8,418 nucleotides of DNA, from contig JARHZY010000026.1 in assembly GCA_029264655.1 (NCBI GenBank), positions 1 to 8,418 of the forward strand, given 5' to 3'. Source of the stretch: Helicobacter sp. (GTDB lineage: Bacteria; Campylobacterota; Campylobacteria; Campylobacterales; Helicobacteraceae). The first letter of the stretch is position 1; every line of letters starts with the position of its first letter. Below are positions 1 to 6,226 of the stretch, piece by piece. A program made the position numbers and the translations under genes. A model generated the notes under the pieces. That model made no database searches. It had not been told where the DNA came from and saw only the letters and a list, made by a program, of their open reading frames with translations.

Positions 1-191
1 CCATTTACTTTGAGGGATATGGCGATATTGAACGCGATAGGGCAAAGGCAAAAGAATATGCACATAAGGCATGTGCTATGAAGCATGGGGGTTCATGTAT
101 TTTTGTAGGTATTAATGGTGATACACATGAAGAGGTATTAGATGCTCACAAAAAAGCCTGTGCTTTAGGTATTAAGGCGTATTGTAAATAG
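1..191 (+). CDS. Sel1-like repeat (Hcp-type cysteine-rich) protein, C-terminal fragment
   Basis: Open from the left edge (codons in phase from base 3) to TAG at 189-191, giving the last 62 residues. The fragment contains two copies of an Ala-Cys-x7-Cys pattern (ACAMKHGGSC and ACALGIKAYC; Cys 24/32 and 53/61 of the fragment). Each is preceded by a helix with Ala/Lys (KEYAHKACA, DAHKKACA). This is the hallmark of Sel1-like repeats in the Helicobacter cysteine-rich protein family, where each pair of Cys makes a disulfide across a two-helix repeat and the protein is usually secreted or periplasmic. The last repeat is shorter than a standard 36-residue unit: the two Cys pairs start 29 residues apart. 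The start, any signal peptide and the total repeat number lie outside the window, so function (beta-lactam binding and host-cell interaction have been reported for family members) cannot be assigned. Confidence 0.72.
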   Translation, partial: IYFEGYGDIERDRAKAKEYAHKACAMKHGGSCIFVGINGDTHEEVLDAHKKACALGIKAYCK

Positions 192-209
192 CTTCATAAA
201 CATTTTATG

Positions 210-227
210 TTCTTGAGACTTCAAGAA
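210..227 (+). terminator. Weak stem-loop after the Sel1-like gene
   Basis: A perfect 7-bp stem (TTCTTGA 210-216, TCAAGAA 221-227) with a 4-base loop GACT begins 18 bases after the stop codon. The sequence that follows (TGCTGGATTTTAT) is not a proper U-run, so this is a candidate terminator or 3' stabilising hairpin rather than a clear Rho-independent terminator. Confidence 0.3.
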
Positions 228-761
228 TGCTGGATTTTATCAGTGTTGGCGTTTTAGTGTATTAATTTTAAACAAGATAATTTCTGTTTTTTGGTAGGAG
301 AGATACCTAGTATTTTTTAATAATTAAACCTATAATAAGATAATATGATAAGCTTATTAAGCATTTATATTGGGAATTAACTTGTTAGATTTTATTAAAT
401 TTTAAATAAAAGCCCTTTAAATTGCTAACAAAGAGTTGGTTACATATTAAAGATACTCTTATTTTTCTATATATAAGTAGGAGTTATTTTTTGGTATTAT
501 AAATGAGTGCCTTGTGATAAGATTTTAGAATATGGATTAATATTTTACCAAAATACACCATATAAACCTTTTATTTTATAAGAATTAAGGGGTAGGGTAT
601 TAATATTTGTATTTTCAAATAATGTTATCTGCATACTATAATAAATATTTCTTTGTCTTTAAGTTTAGCTAAATAATTTTTTAGCATTACTCTATAAAAA
701 TCTTATATGCTTTGTTATTTTTAGTGGTTATATTGGTAATAGTATTATTGCATAATATTAG

Positions 762-817
762 GATAATAAAATATTATTATCTCTAAGTAATTTTATAACA
801 AACTATTTGTTGTAAAA
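762..817 (-). terminator. Two tandem stem-loops downstream of cheW
   Basis: Nine bases past the cheW stop, TTTTATAACAAA (791-802) and TTTGTTGTAAAA (806-817) form a 12-bp stem around a CTA loop. There is one T.G wobble on the + strand, which becomes an A/C mismatch on the minus strand. A second perfect 7-bp stem follows (GATAATA 762-768, TATTATC 775-781). Neither has a long U-run on the minus strand. Their placement right after the last che gene suggests the 3' end of the che transcript. Confidence 0.4.
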
Positions 818-825
818 TCACTCTC

Positions 826-1332
826 TTAAAAAGTTCTTTTTAATAGATTATCAACACGCAATATTGTAGTTAATCTATCCCCTTGTTTTGCAATACCATA
901 TAATAAATTTTCTTGTTCATTAAAAGTATCTGGTATAGGGTCAATTTGGTTTTCATCTATACGAATTGCTTCTGTTAGTTTATCAATAACAAACCCTGCT
1001 ATTTCATCGTTATGATTAACAACTAAATAACGCGTATCTTTATCTTGTTTTGTTTGCGGAATGCCAAATTTCATTCTAAGATTAATGAGAGGGTATACAT
1101 TCCCGCGTAAATTAAAGACACCCATTACATAATTTGGCGTGCCAGGGACACGCGTAAAATCAATAGGCTTTATAATTTCTTTTACATTTAAGATAGGAAC
1201 AGCAAATTCTTCTGTCCCAACAACAAATCCAATAAGTTGCACGATATGTTCTGAATCGCTATGTAATTCTTCACCAACATTTTGTTTTTGCTGTTTTGCA
1301 AATACATCTTTTAGTGCTTTATTATCCATCAT
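826..1332 (-). CDS. cheW: Chemotaxis coupling protein CheW
   Basis: CheW is the SH3-like cytoplasmic adaptor that links chemoreceptor tips to the CheA P5 domain in the signalling array. The protein is a single CheW domain of about 168 residues, the usual size. Visible family features are the first strand (VQLIGFVVGTEEFAVPI), the core VPGTPNYVMGVFNLRG with the conserved NLRG turn (residues 74-77 from the chosen start), and the C-terminal LTTILRVDNLL. Start choice: the frame extends to an ATG at 1344, but a GGAG at 1339-1342 lies 6 bases ahead of the ATG at 1332 (followed at once by another ATG at 1329). The sequence from there (MDNKALKDVF) aligns better with H. pylori CheW as I remember it. 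With the 1332 start the gene overlaps the cheAY stop TAA (1334-1336) only through its ribosome site; with 1344 the coding regions overlap by 11 bases. It is translationally coupled to cheAY and last in the string. Confidence 0.95.
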   Translation of the reverse strand: MMDNKALKDVFAKQQKQNVGEELHSDSEHIVQLIGFVVGTEEFAVPILNVKEIIKPIDFTRVPGTPNYVMGVFNLRGNVYPLINLRMKFGIPQTKQDKDTRYLVVNHNDEIAGFVIDKLTEAIRIDENQIDPIPDTFNEQENLLYGIAKQGDRLTTILRVDNLLKRTF

Positions 1333-1333
1333 T

Positions 1334-3703
1334 TTATTCTCCATCTACTTGCAAATTAATATTTCGTTTAACGACATTTAATAAATATTCAGGTGTATAT
1401 GGTTTTGTGATATATTCTGTCATACCAGATTCTACACCACGCATTCTATCGGTTTTACTTGTGCGGCTTGTTACTGCAATGAGTGGTAAATTTTTAAAGC
1501 GGTTGTATTTTCTTACTTCACTCGCAAATGTGTAGCCATCCATGCGAGGCATTTCAATATCAACAAGCACTGCATCAAGGTCGTGATCGCCACTTTTTAC
1601 AATCTCAAGTCCTTCTAAACCATTGCTTGCTTCAAGCACTGTAACACCTAATGGTTTTAAGCATTTTTTCATAATAGTTCTATCCGTCGTGCTATCATCT
1701 ATTGCTAATACAATGTAATCGCTTGGGGCATGTTTTGCTTTTGCTGCTGTATTTTGTGATATGAGATTATTGACACTTACTTTAACATCTTTTGCCATAT
1801 CCATCATTGCAGCAACATCAGCTATTAGTGTAATTTTGCCATCACCTCTAACAGTTGCACCAGCAATACCCTCTGTGCCTTTAAGATAATAACCTAAACT
1901 CTTAATAACAACTTCTTCTTGCCCAATGAGATAATCTACAATAACACCAATTTTTTGTTCTGCTAAACCAATAATAACAACATATACTTCATTGAGACTT
2001 TCTAAAATAGAATCCACCTTAAAAATATCTGCTAAACGCACAAGGCTTAATACCTCATCACGCAGACGCAACACACTTTTACCATCAACGGTATAAATTT
2101 CTTCTTGCGATACTCGCACTGTTTCTAATACTGAGCTAAGAGGTATAGCATAATATTCCTCCTGCACCCCAACAAGTAATGCTTGCATAATTGCTAGTGT
2201 GAGTGGTATTTTTAGTTTTTGTGTTGTGCCTATGCCTTTTTCTGAATCTATTTCAATGATACCATTGAGCTTTTCAACATTAGTTTTTACAACATCCATA
2301 CCTACACCGCGACCGCTAACATTTGTAATGTTTGCTGCTGTTGAAAATCCCGGTCTAAAAATAATGCCAAAAGCTTCTTTTTCACTCATACTTTCAGCAT
2401 CGCGTTCATTAATCAATCCTTTCTCAATTGCTTTTTTCTTAAGCATTTCGGCATCAAGCCCTTTACCATCATCTTTGATCTCAATAACAATATGATTACC
2501 TTCATTATAGGCTTTGAGTTCAACTTTTCCTACCTCATTCTTGCCATTTGCCTTTCTTACATCAGGCACTTCAATACCATGGTCGCATGAGTTTCTAATA
2601 ATATGGATAAGTGGATCACCAATTTCTTCTACTATTGATTTATCAAGTTCTGTTTCTTCACCACTAATGATTAAATCAATGTTTTTACCTAGTTCTCTAC
2701 TTAAATCACGCACCATTCTTGGGAATTTACTAAACACTTTACCAACTGGTAACATCCTTGTTTTCATAACAGCAAGTTGTAAGTCTGTTGTTACGGTGCT
2801 AATAGAGCTTACAACTTGATTAAGTTCTTCAAGGAATTTTTCTCCATCGTATCGCTCTTCAACATCACCATAGATTCTAATTAATCTATTTTTACCCAAA
2901 ACAAGCTCGCCAATAAGATTCATAAGATGGTCAAGTCGTTTTACATCTACGCGAACAGTTGGCTCTACTGCAACAGAAGGTGCTTTTTGCCCACCACCCG
3001 TATCGGCTTTAGGAGCTGCTTTTGGTGTTGCTTGTGACGTGGTAGCAGCTGGCTTTTGTTCGGCTTCTTTTGCTTTTGCTTCTTCTTGTTTTTTCTCTTG
3101 CCTTCTTTTTTTATCTTCTTCTTGCCGTTTTGCAAGTAGTCTTGCAATTTCTGCTTCTACTTCTTCAGGCGACATATTTGCGTAATCTGGCTCTTCTTCT
3201 TGAGAATCGGTTGTTGCAGATTCTACAGATTCTGTAGATGCAATTTGTTGTGTTTCTTGTGATTGTGCAGGTTGTGTAGCGGCTGCTGCTACTGCTTCAT
3301 CTATAGATTCACCTTTGGAAATAGCTTGCAGACGTTTTACGCAATCACTCACATCAATACCGCTATCTGCATCTGTCCCATTATCTCGAATTACAGCTAA
3401 AAGTGCTTTCATGAGATCAATAGATTCAAGAATAACATCCATTACATCTGGAGTAATCTTTAATTCTCCTCTACGTGCTTTGTTAAGAACATCTTCCATA
3501 TTATGTGTTAAATGCGTTAAAACATCAAAATTCAGAAAAGAACTTGAACCTTTTATGGTATGGGCTACCCTAAAGATTCTGTTTAATAAATCTAAATCTT
3601 CTGGATTATTTTCTAATTCTACCAAATCTTGGTCAAGTTGTTCAACCATCTCAAAGGCTTCAATCAGAAAGTCCTCCATTATCTCTTGCATATCATCATT
3701 CAT
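1334..3703 (-). CDS. cheA: Hybrid chemotaxis histidine kinase CheA with C-terminal receiver (CheAY)
   Basis: Cytoplasmic kinase of the chemoreceptor array, 789 residues. Domains in order: HPt/P1 (about 1-125) with phosphorylated His48 in AHTIKGSSSF; low-complexity linker (about 130-245) with a charged helix at 178-216; P3 dimerisation helices (about 248-320); P4 ATP-binding domain with N box around N371 (IIRNSCDHGIE), G1 DDGKGLD (411-417), FRPGFSTA (449-456) and G2 GRGVGMD (464-470); P5 CheW-like domain (about 503-640); and a receiver (about 663-785). The receiver has the acid pair D669/D670, phospho-acceptor D715 in VDIEMPRMDG, T745 and K767, so all its switch residues are present. No folded P2 (CheY/CheB-docking) domain is evident. 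The ATG at 3703 has GAGG 6 bases upstream. cheV lies 90 bases ahead, with a promoter between. The CheA-receiver fusion is typical of Campylobacterota, where the receiver is thought to compete with CheY for phosphate or to modulate kinase activity. Confidence 0.97.
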   Translation of the reverse strand: MNDDMQEIMEDFLIEAFEMVEQLDQDLVELENNPEDLDLLNRIFRVAHTIKGSSSFLNFDVLTHLTHNMEDVLNKARRGELKITPDVMDVILESIDLMKALLAVIRDNGTDADSGIDVSDCVKRLQAISKGESIDEAVAAAATQPAQSQETQQIASTESVESATTDSQEEEPDYANMSPEEVEAEIARLLAKRQEEDKKRRQEKKQEEAKAKEAEQKPAATTSQATPKAAPKADTGGGQKAPSVAVEPTVRVDVKRLDHLMNLIGELVLGKNRLIRIYGDVEERYDGEKFLEELNQVVSSISTVTTDLQLAVMKTRMLPVGKVFSKFPRMVRDLSRELGKNIDLIISGEETELDKSIVEEIGDPLIHIIRNSCDHGIEVPDVRKANGKNEVGKVELKAYNEGNHIVIEIKDDGKGLDAEMLKKKAIEKGLINERDAESMSEKEAFGIIFRPGFSTAANITNVSGRGVGMDVVKTNVEKLNGIIEIDSEKGIGTTQKLKIPLTLAIMQALLVGVQEEYYAIPLSSVLETVRVSQEEIYTVDGKSVLRLRDEVLSLVRLADIFKVDSILESLNEVYVVIIGLAEQKIGVIVDYLIGQEEVVIKSLGYYLKGTEGIAGATVRGDGKITLIADVAAMMDMAKDVKVSVNNLISQNTAAKAKHAPSDYIVLAIDDSTTDRTIMKKCLKPLGVTVLEASNGLEGLEIVKSGDHDLDAVLVDIEMPRMDGYTFASEVRKYNRFKNLPLIAVTSRTSKTDRMRGVESGMTEYITKPYTPEYLLNVVKRNINLQVDGE
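1339..1342 (-). promoter_or_regulatory. Ribosome binding site deciding the cheW start
   Basis: GGAG on the minus strand lies inside the last codons of cheAY, 6 bases ahead of ATG 1332. The upstream ATG at 1344 would place GGAG inside its own coding sequence and has no comparable site, so 1332 (or 1329, spacing 9) is the favoured start. Confidence 0.55.
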
Positions 3704-3730
3704 TCAACACCTCAATAAACATTTATATAT

Positions 3731-3752
3731 AGCATACTTTTTATGCTTTTTT
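3731..3752 (+). terminator. Hairpin with T-run in the cheV-cheAY gap (terminator-like on the + strand)
   Basis: AGCATA (3731-3736), a CTTTT loop and TATGCT (3742-3747) form a 6-bp stem that runs straight into six T's on the + strand. No + strand gene ends here. On the minus strand the same stem would sit in the cheAY 5' leader, 28 bases ahead of the start codon, preceded by A's. It could stop antisense transcription or shape the cheAY leader. Confidence 0.35.
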
Positions 3753-3764
3753 ATAACTAGAAAT

Positions 3765-3770
3765 ATTATA
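3765..3770 (-). promoter_or_regulatory. Extended -10 promoter upstream of cheAY
   Basis: On the minus strand the gap between cheV and cheAY contains TATGTTATAAT, a full TGnTATAAT extended -10 (hexamer at 3765-3770). Helicobacter vegetative promoters rely on this element and rarely have a clear -35. The start point would fall near 3758, giving a leader of about 55 bases. This would let cheAY-cheW be transcribed apart from the upstream genes. Confidence 0.5.
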
Positions 3771-3793
3771 ACATAAAAAAATATATTTTTGAC

Positions 3794-4741
3794 TTATTCC
3801 AAGATTTTTATAATCTCATCATAAAAAGTCTGTGCATCAAATTTCACCAAATACGCATCTGCTCCAATATCCTTTCCTTTTTGCTCACTAAATTTATCAC
3901 AAATGGAAGAGTTGAAAATAAAAGGTATAGCTTGGAATCTTTCATCTGTTTTAATGATTTCTGCAAAATGAAAACCATCCATTTTTGGCATTTCAATATC
4001 TGAAATGATAAAGCGTATAAAAGAAGTTATATCTCCATTATGTTCTACATAGAGTTCATTAAGCGTTTGTAATGCCATTTCGCCATCATGGGCTTCAATC
4101 ACTGTAAAGCCCATCTTTTTTAAATTCTTTTTCAATAAAGAACGTGCAATAGTGCTGTCATCAACAATTAAAACATGCCCGCTAAATCGTTTTTCAACAT
4201 TTTGTAATTCTTTTTTGTCTTGTTTATCGCTATAGAAATCTAAATCATCAACAATACCTTCTAAATCAAGTATTAATAATGTTTTGCCATCTTCTATACG
4301 CGTTGTTCCAGTTATTTTACCACGTTCTAAATTATGGCTATTTGAGCTAAATTGTGCAGCTTGCACATTATCCCAACCAATGCGTCTAATTAATTTTGCC
4401 TCATGCACTAAAAATCCAATTTTTAAGTTATTAAATTCAGTAATAATAACGCGTTTTTTATGGAGGGGTAACTCTGCTTCTCTTTCCTTAATGTTAAGCC
4501 ATATTGCTAAATCTACAAGGGGTATAATGATTCCACGTAAATCAAAAACACCAATGATATAATCAGGACTAGCAGGCAATTCAAATGTTTCTGGCATTTG
4601 GATAATCTCTTGCACTTTTGCAACATTGATTCCATAAATTCCTTCATAAACTTCACCATTGGCTTGTTCGTTAATTCTGAAATCTACCAATTCTATTTCA
4701 TTGGAAGATATTTTTGTTTTATATGCTTTATCTTGTTCCAT
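3794..4741 (-). CDS. cheV: Chemotaxis coupling/receiver protein CheV
   Basis: CheV joins an N-terminal CheW domain to a C-terminal receiver; it can replace or assist CheW in the array and is phosphorylated by CheA. The protein has 315 residues. The CheW part spans about 15-165, with the core LPASPDYIIGVFDLRG (NLRG equivalent DLRG at 67-70). The receiver spans about 187-315, with acid pair D194/D195, phospho-acceptor D248 in SDIEMPKMDG, S278/S279 at the Thr/Ser switch position, and K300 in YLVKFDA. K300 is followed by Phe, not the usual Pro, as I remember for CheV proteins. GAGG lies 6 bases ahead of the ATG, and the first 14 bases overlap the end of the phosphoesterase gene, so the two are translationally coupled. 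Position directly before cheAY matches H. pylori cheV3 (HP0393), so I read this as the CheV3 orthologue; the paralogue number rests on synteny alone. Confidence 0.95.
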   Translation of the reverse strand: MEQDKAYKTKISSNEIELVDFRINEQANGEVYEGIYGINVAKVQEIIQMPETFELPASPDYIIGVFDLRGIIIPLVDLAIWLNIKEREAELPLHKKRVIITEFNNLKIGFLVHEAKLIRRIGWDNVQAAQFSSNSHNLERGKITGTTRIEDGKTLLILDLEGIVDDLDFYSDKQDKKELQNVEKRFSGHVLIVDDSTIARSLLKKNLKKMGFTVIEAHDGEMALQTLNELYVEHNGDITSFIRFIISDIEMPKMDGFHFAEIIKTDERFQAIPFIFNSSICDKFSEQKGKDIGADAYLVKFDAQTFYDEIIKILE

Positions 4742-5531
4742 ATACTACCTCTATAATAGAATTATCTTGTTTGAAAGTAAGATATTCTTTGTGAAAATAA
4801 CATGACTGCAAAGCATTATAAGTGATATTTTTCTCGCTTATATATCCTCCTAAGTGGTAATGCCCTTCAATAATACAAAATTGCGTATGCTCTGTGGCGA
4901 AGCCCATATTGATTAGCTTATGGATAATATGGGACATATATTTTGCAATTCTTTTAGACATAAAATACGGAGAATCTGTGCGAAAAAAAGAAAACTCTGC
5001 AATCAATTTTTGATTTATACGCATTGCAATTGCTTTATAAATTATACCATAACTTAGTTTATCAAGTAATCGAAAAATAAACAAGATACAAGGATTATTG
5101 ATAATGTTACGATAAATACCATAGTTGGTATTAATCCATAAGTCTCCGTGAGCTAATATATATAATGTATTTTTTTTGCCTTTTATGATAAGTGGTTGCA
5201 TACGATGAGGGTAAATTTTAAGATTTTTTACATTATAATCACAATAGCGTTTCCACACATTACTTAGTCCAAAATCATGATTACCTTCTATTATAATAAC
5301 TTGGTTCGTATAGGTAAGTTTGGCTATCTGCTGAATAAGTTGCATATTATTAATACAGCTTGCATGTATTTCACCAATTAAGAGGTGAAAAATATCACCC
5401 ATTAAAATTATTTGTTTTCCTTGTGGGAGATTAGCAAAATATTCAAGAAGTTGTGTATCGTTTGCCTTAAAATGTGAATCTGCGATAAAAAAGGCATTAT
5501 CATCAATTACAAAATCATTAATAATAGTCAT
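4728..5531 (-). CDS. lpxJ: Calcineurin-like metallophosphoesterase, probable UDP-2,3-diacylglucosamine hydrolase (LpxJ type)
   Basis: A 267-residue protein with the complete two-metal phosphoesterase signature: ADSH (D18, H20), MGD (D46), GNHD (83-86), HGD (128-130) and GHYH (223-226, family form GHTH). The order and the GDIFHLL context resemble LpxH, the inner-membrane-associated enzyme that cleaves UDP-2,3-diacylglucosamine to lipid X in lipid A synthesis. Campylobacterota lack classical LpxH and LpxI. As I recall, their enzyme, named LpxJ, is a diverged member of this fold encoded next to the cheV3-cheAY genes in H. pylori. The assignment therefore rests on motifs plus synteny, not on an alignment; another phosphoesterase is possible. 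Hydrophobic or aromatic stretches at 146-166 could mediate membrane or lipid contact. The stop lies inside cheV (14-base overlap). The ribosome site is weak (AAAG about 8 bases before the ATG at 5531). No later Met gives a better fit, because ADSH starts at residue 17. Confidence 0.8.
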   Translation of the reverse strand: MTIINDFVIDDNAFFIADSHFKANDTQLLEYFANLPQGKQIILMGDIFHLLIGEIHASCINNMQLIQQIAKLTYTNQVIIIEGNHDFGLSNVWKRYCDYNVKNLKIYPHRMQPLIIKGKKNTLYILAHGDLWINTNYGIYRNIINNPCILFIFRLLDKLSYGIIYKAIAMRINQKLIAEFSFFRTDSPYFMSKRIAKYMSHIIHKLINMGFATEHTQFCIIEGHYHLGGYISEKNITYNALQSCYFHKEYLTFKQDNSIIEVVYGTR

Positions 5532-5569
5532 TTTTTTGCTTTACTTGTAAATTTTAGTAATAGAGTATA

Positions 5570-5575
5570 ATGATA
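5570..5575 (-). promoter_or_regulatory. Candidate extended -10 for the lpxJ-cheV string
   Basis: On the minus strand TATGCTATCAT matches the TATGnTATAAT extended -10 with one change (hexamer TATCAT at 5570-5575). The start point would lie near 5563, about 30 bases before the lpxJ ATG. An overlapping TATACT (5564-5569) is an alternative. Confidence 0.35.
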
Positions 5576-5699
5576 GCATATAAAATGTGAGAATGGGTTT
5601 TAGTTGTTTTATGTAATCTAAGTTTTGTAATTTTACTCTATTCTAAATAATTATGTTGTATAAAAAGTCTCTCTTTAACTTTTTTTAATAAATATGAGA

Positions 5700-5705
5700 T
5701 ATAAT
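5700..5705 (+). promoter_or_regulatory. Candidate thiS promoter (-10)
   Basis: TATAAT at 5700-5705 is preceded by a T-rich run (about 5672-5686) of the kind that replaces a -35 in Helicobacter. The predicted start near 5712 gives a leader of about 30 bases with AAGGG at 5731-5735, 6 bases ahead of the thiS ATG. Confidence 0.45.
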
Positions 5706-5741
5706 TAAAGTATATTATTTTAAAACTAAAAAGGGCTTATT

Positions 5742-5942
5742 ATGCAGATTTCTATTAATGGTGAATGCCAAACAATTACAGATAATACAACAATAGCACA
5801 ACTTTTAAAGCAATTGCAAGTCGAAGAAAGAATTGTTGCAATTTCACTCAATGCAAATGTTGTTAAAAAAGATACATGGGCAAATGTCTGTCTTCAAGAG
5901 AATGATAAGTTGGAGCTTTTGCAGTTTATGAGTGGTGGTTAA
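5742..5942 (+). CDS. thiS: Sulfur carrier protein ThiS
   Basis: A 66-residue beta-grasp protein of the ThiS/MoaD superfamily; the usual ThiS length is about 65. It opens with MQISINGE, has the mid-protein VAISLNANVVKKDTW, which matches the ThiS strand-turn VAVxLNxxVVxRxxW, and ends in the obligatory Gly-Gly (FMSGG). The C-terminal Gly is adenylated by ThiF, converted to a thiocarboxylate, and donates sulfur to the thiazole synthase ThiG in thiamine synthesis. AAGGG lies 6 bases before the ATG. It is the only + strand gene in this part and has no thiF, thiG or thiH beside it in the window, so partner genes must lie elsewhere. MoaD is less likely, given the short length and the LNANVVKKD segment, but both families share the GG tail. 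Confidence 0.9.
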   Translation: MQISINGECQTITDNTTIAQLLKQLQVEERIVAISLNANVVKKDTWANVCLQENDKLELLQFMSGG

Positions 5943-5950
5943 GTGTTGTA

Positions 5951-5983
5951 TTATTGCACTATCATTTAAAAACAATGCAATAA
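5951..5983 (+). terminator. Stem-loop after thiS
   Basis: A perfect 8-bp stem (TTATTGCA 5951-5958, TGCAATAA 5976-5983) with a 17-base AT-rich loop starts 8 bases after the thiS stop. The right arm can instead pair with ATTGCA at 5991-5996. It is followed by GCTTTTAATT, only a short T-run, so termination is plausible but not certain. Confidence 0.3.
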
Positions 5984-6120
5984 GCTTTTAATTGCAGTTA
6001 TGTGAAATTTTTATTATAGGATGAATCACTATTTTATTTGTTTTTATGTATCTTTTTAGGGTGTATTTATGTTTTATATGTTTTCGCATAAAGTGGTATG
6101 TAAGATTTAATAGAATCTTT

Positions 6121-6193
6121 TATGTGGTAAAATTAGCAATAATATATAATATAAAATCATCTTATAAAGTGCAGTAAGTTATTTTACCACATA
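6121..6193. repeat. Perfect 13-bp inverted repeat with 47-base interior
   Basis: TATGTGGTAAAAT (6121-6133) is exactly reversed and complemented by ATTTTACCACATA (6181-6193). Four of the thirteen pairs are G-C, which is notable in this AT-rich background. The interior (6134-6180) is AT-rich and non-coding. The right arm abuts the next stem at 6194. Confidence 0.7.
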
Positions 6194-6226
6194 TATATGA
6201 GTAATTATTCTAAAATTATTCATATA
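6194..6226. terminator. 13-bp hairpin between thiS and surE, possible terminator
   Basis: TATATGAGTAATT (6194-6206) pairs with AATTATTCATATA (6214-6226) around the loop ATTCTAA. One pair is G.U on the + strand but C/A on the minus strand, so the fold is better on the + strand. There it is followed by a T-rich tail (6227-6246). On the minus strand it lies 26 bases after the surE stop and could also mark the surE 3' end. Confidence 0.4.

Larger units (their letters stand above)
192..825. other. Gene-free AT-rich stretch between convergent genes
   Basis: About 630 bases lie between the 3' end of the Sel1-like gene and the 3' end of cheW. I found no open reading frame with a plausible ribosome site, no tRNA and no long homopolymer tract. 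It contains short hairpins near each flanking gene and a G-rich patch near 589-598 (GGGGTAGGG). Such a long gap between two converging genes is unusual in a compact genome. A decayed gene is possible, but I cannot recognise one. Confidence 0.6.

Noticed and set aside
293..316. GGTA/TACC stem followed by TATTTTTT, considered as a terminator
   Set aside because: Only four base pairs, and more than 100 bases from the nearest gene end.
1139..1535. Two overlapping + strand ORFs opposite cheW and the end of cheAY
   Set aside because: Antisense shadows; the minus-strand reading has clear CheW and receiver motifs. The same applies to + strand ORFs at 2199-2495, 2514-2819, 4284-4562 and 6667-6900.
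2965..3147. A 60-codon Lys/Gln-rich minus-strand ORF inside cheAY
   Set aside because: Out-of-frame shadow of the repetitive charged linker of CheAY; no ribosome site and no independent support.
3150..3300. Short repeated and inverted words in the cheAY linker (such as around 3220-3240) considered as a DNA repeat array
   Set aside because: They are explained by the low-complexity Ser/Thr/Gln/Glu coding sequence and have no regular spacing.
3315..3776. A 153-codon + strand ORF opposite the start of cheAY
   Set aside because: Antisense shadow of the HPt-coding region. The composition is Ser-rich, as expected from reversed codons, and it crosses the cheAY promoter gap.
5531..5537. Run of seven T's directly before the lpxJ start codon, considered as a phase-variable tract
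   Set aside because: Seven is short for slippage control, and the run lies just upstream of the start codon in the ribosome-site spacer, not in the coding sequence. Similar T7 runs elsewhere in the window are non-coding too.
6021..6110. Two tiny + strand ORFs (12 codons at 6021-6059, 13 codons at 6069-6110), the second with AGGG 7 bases ahead of its ATG
   Set aside because: Too short to separate from chance in AT-rich DNA. No downstream gene on the same strand that a leader peptide could control.
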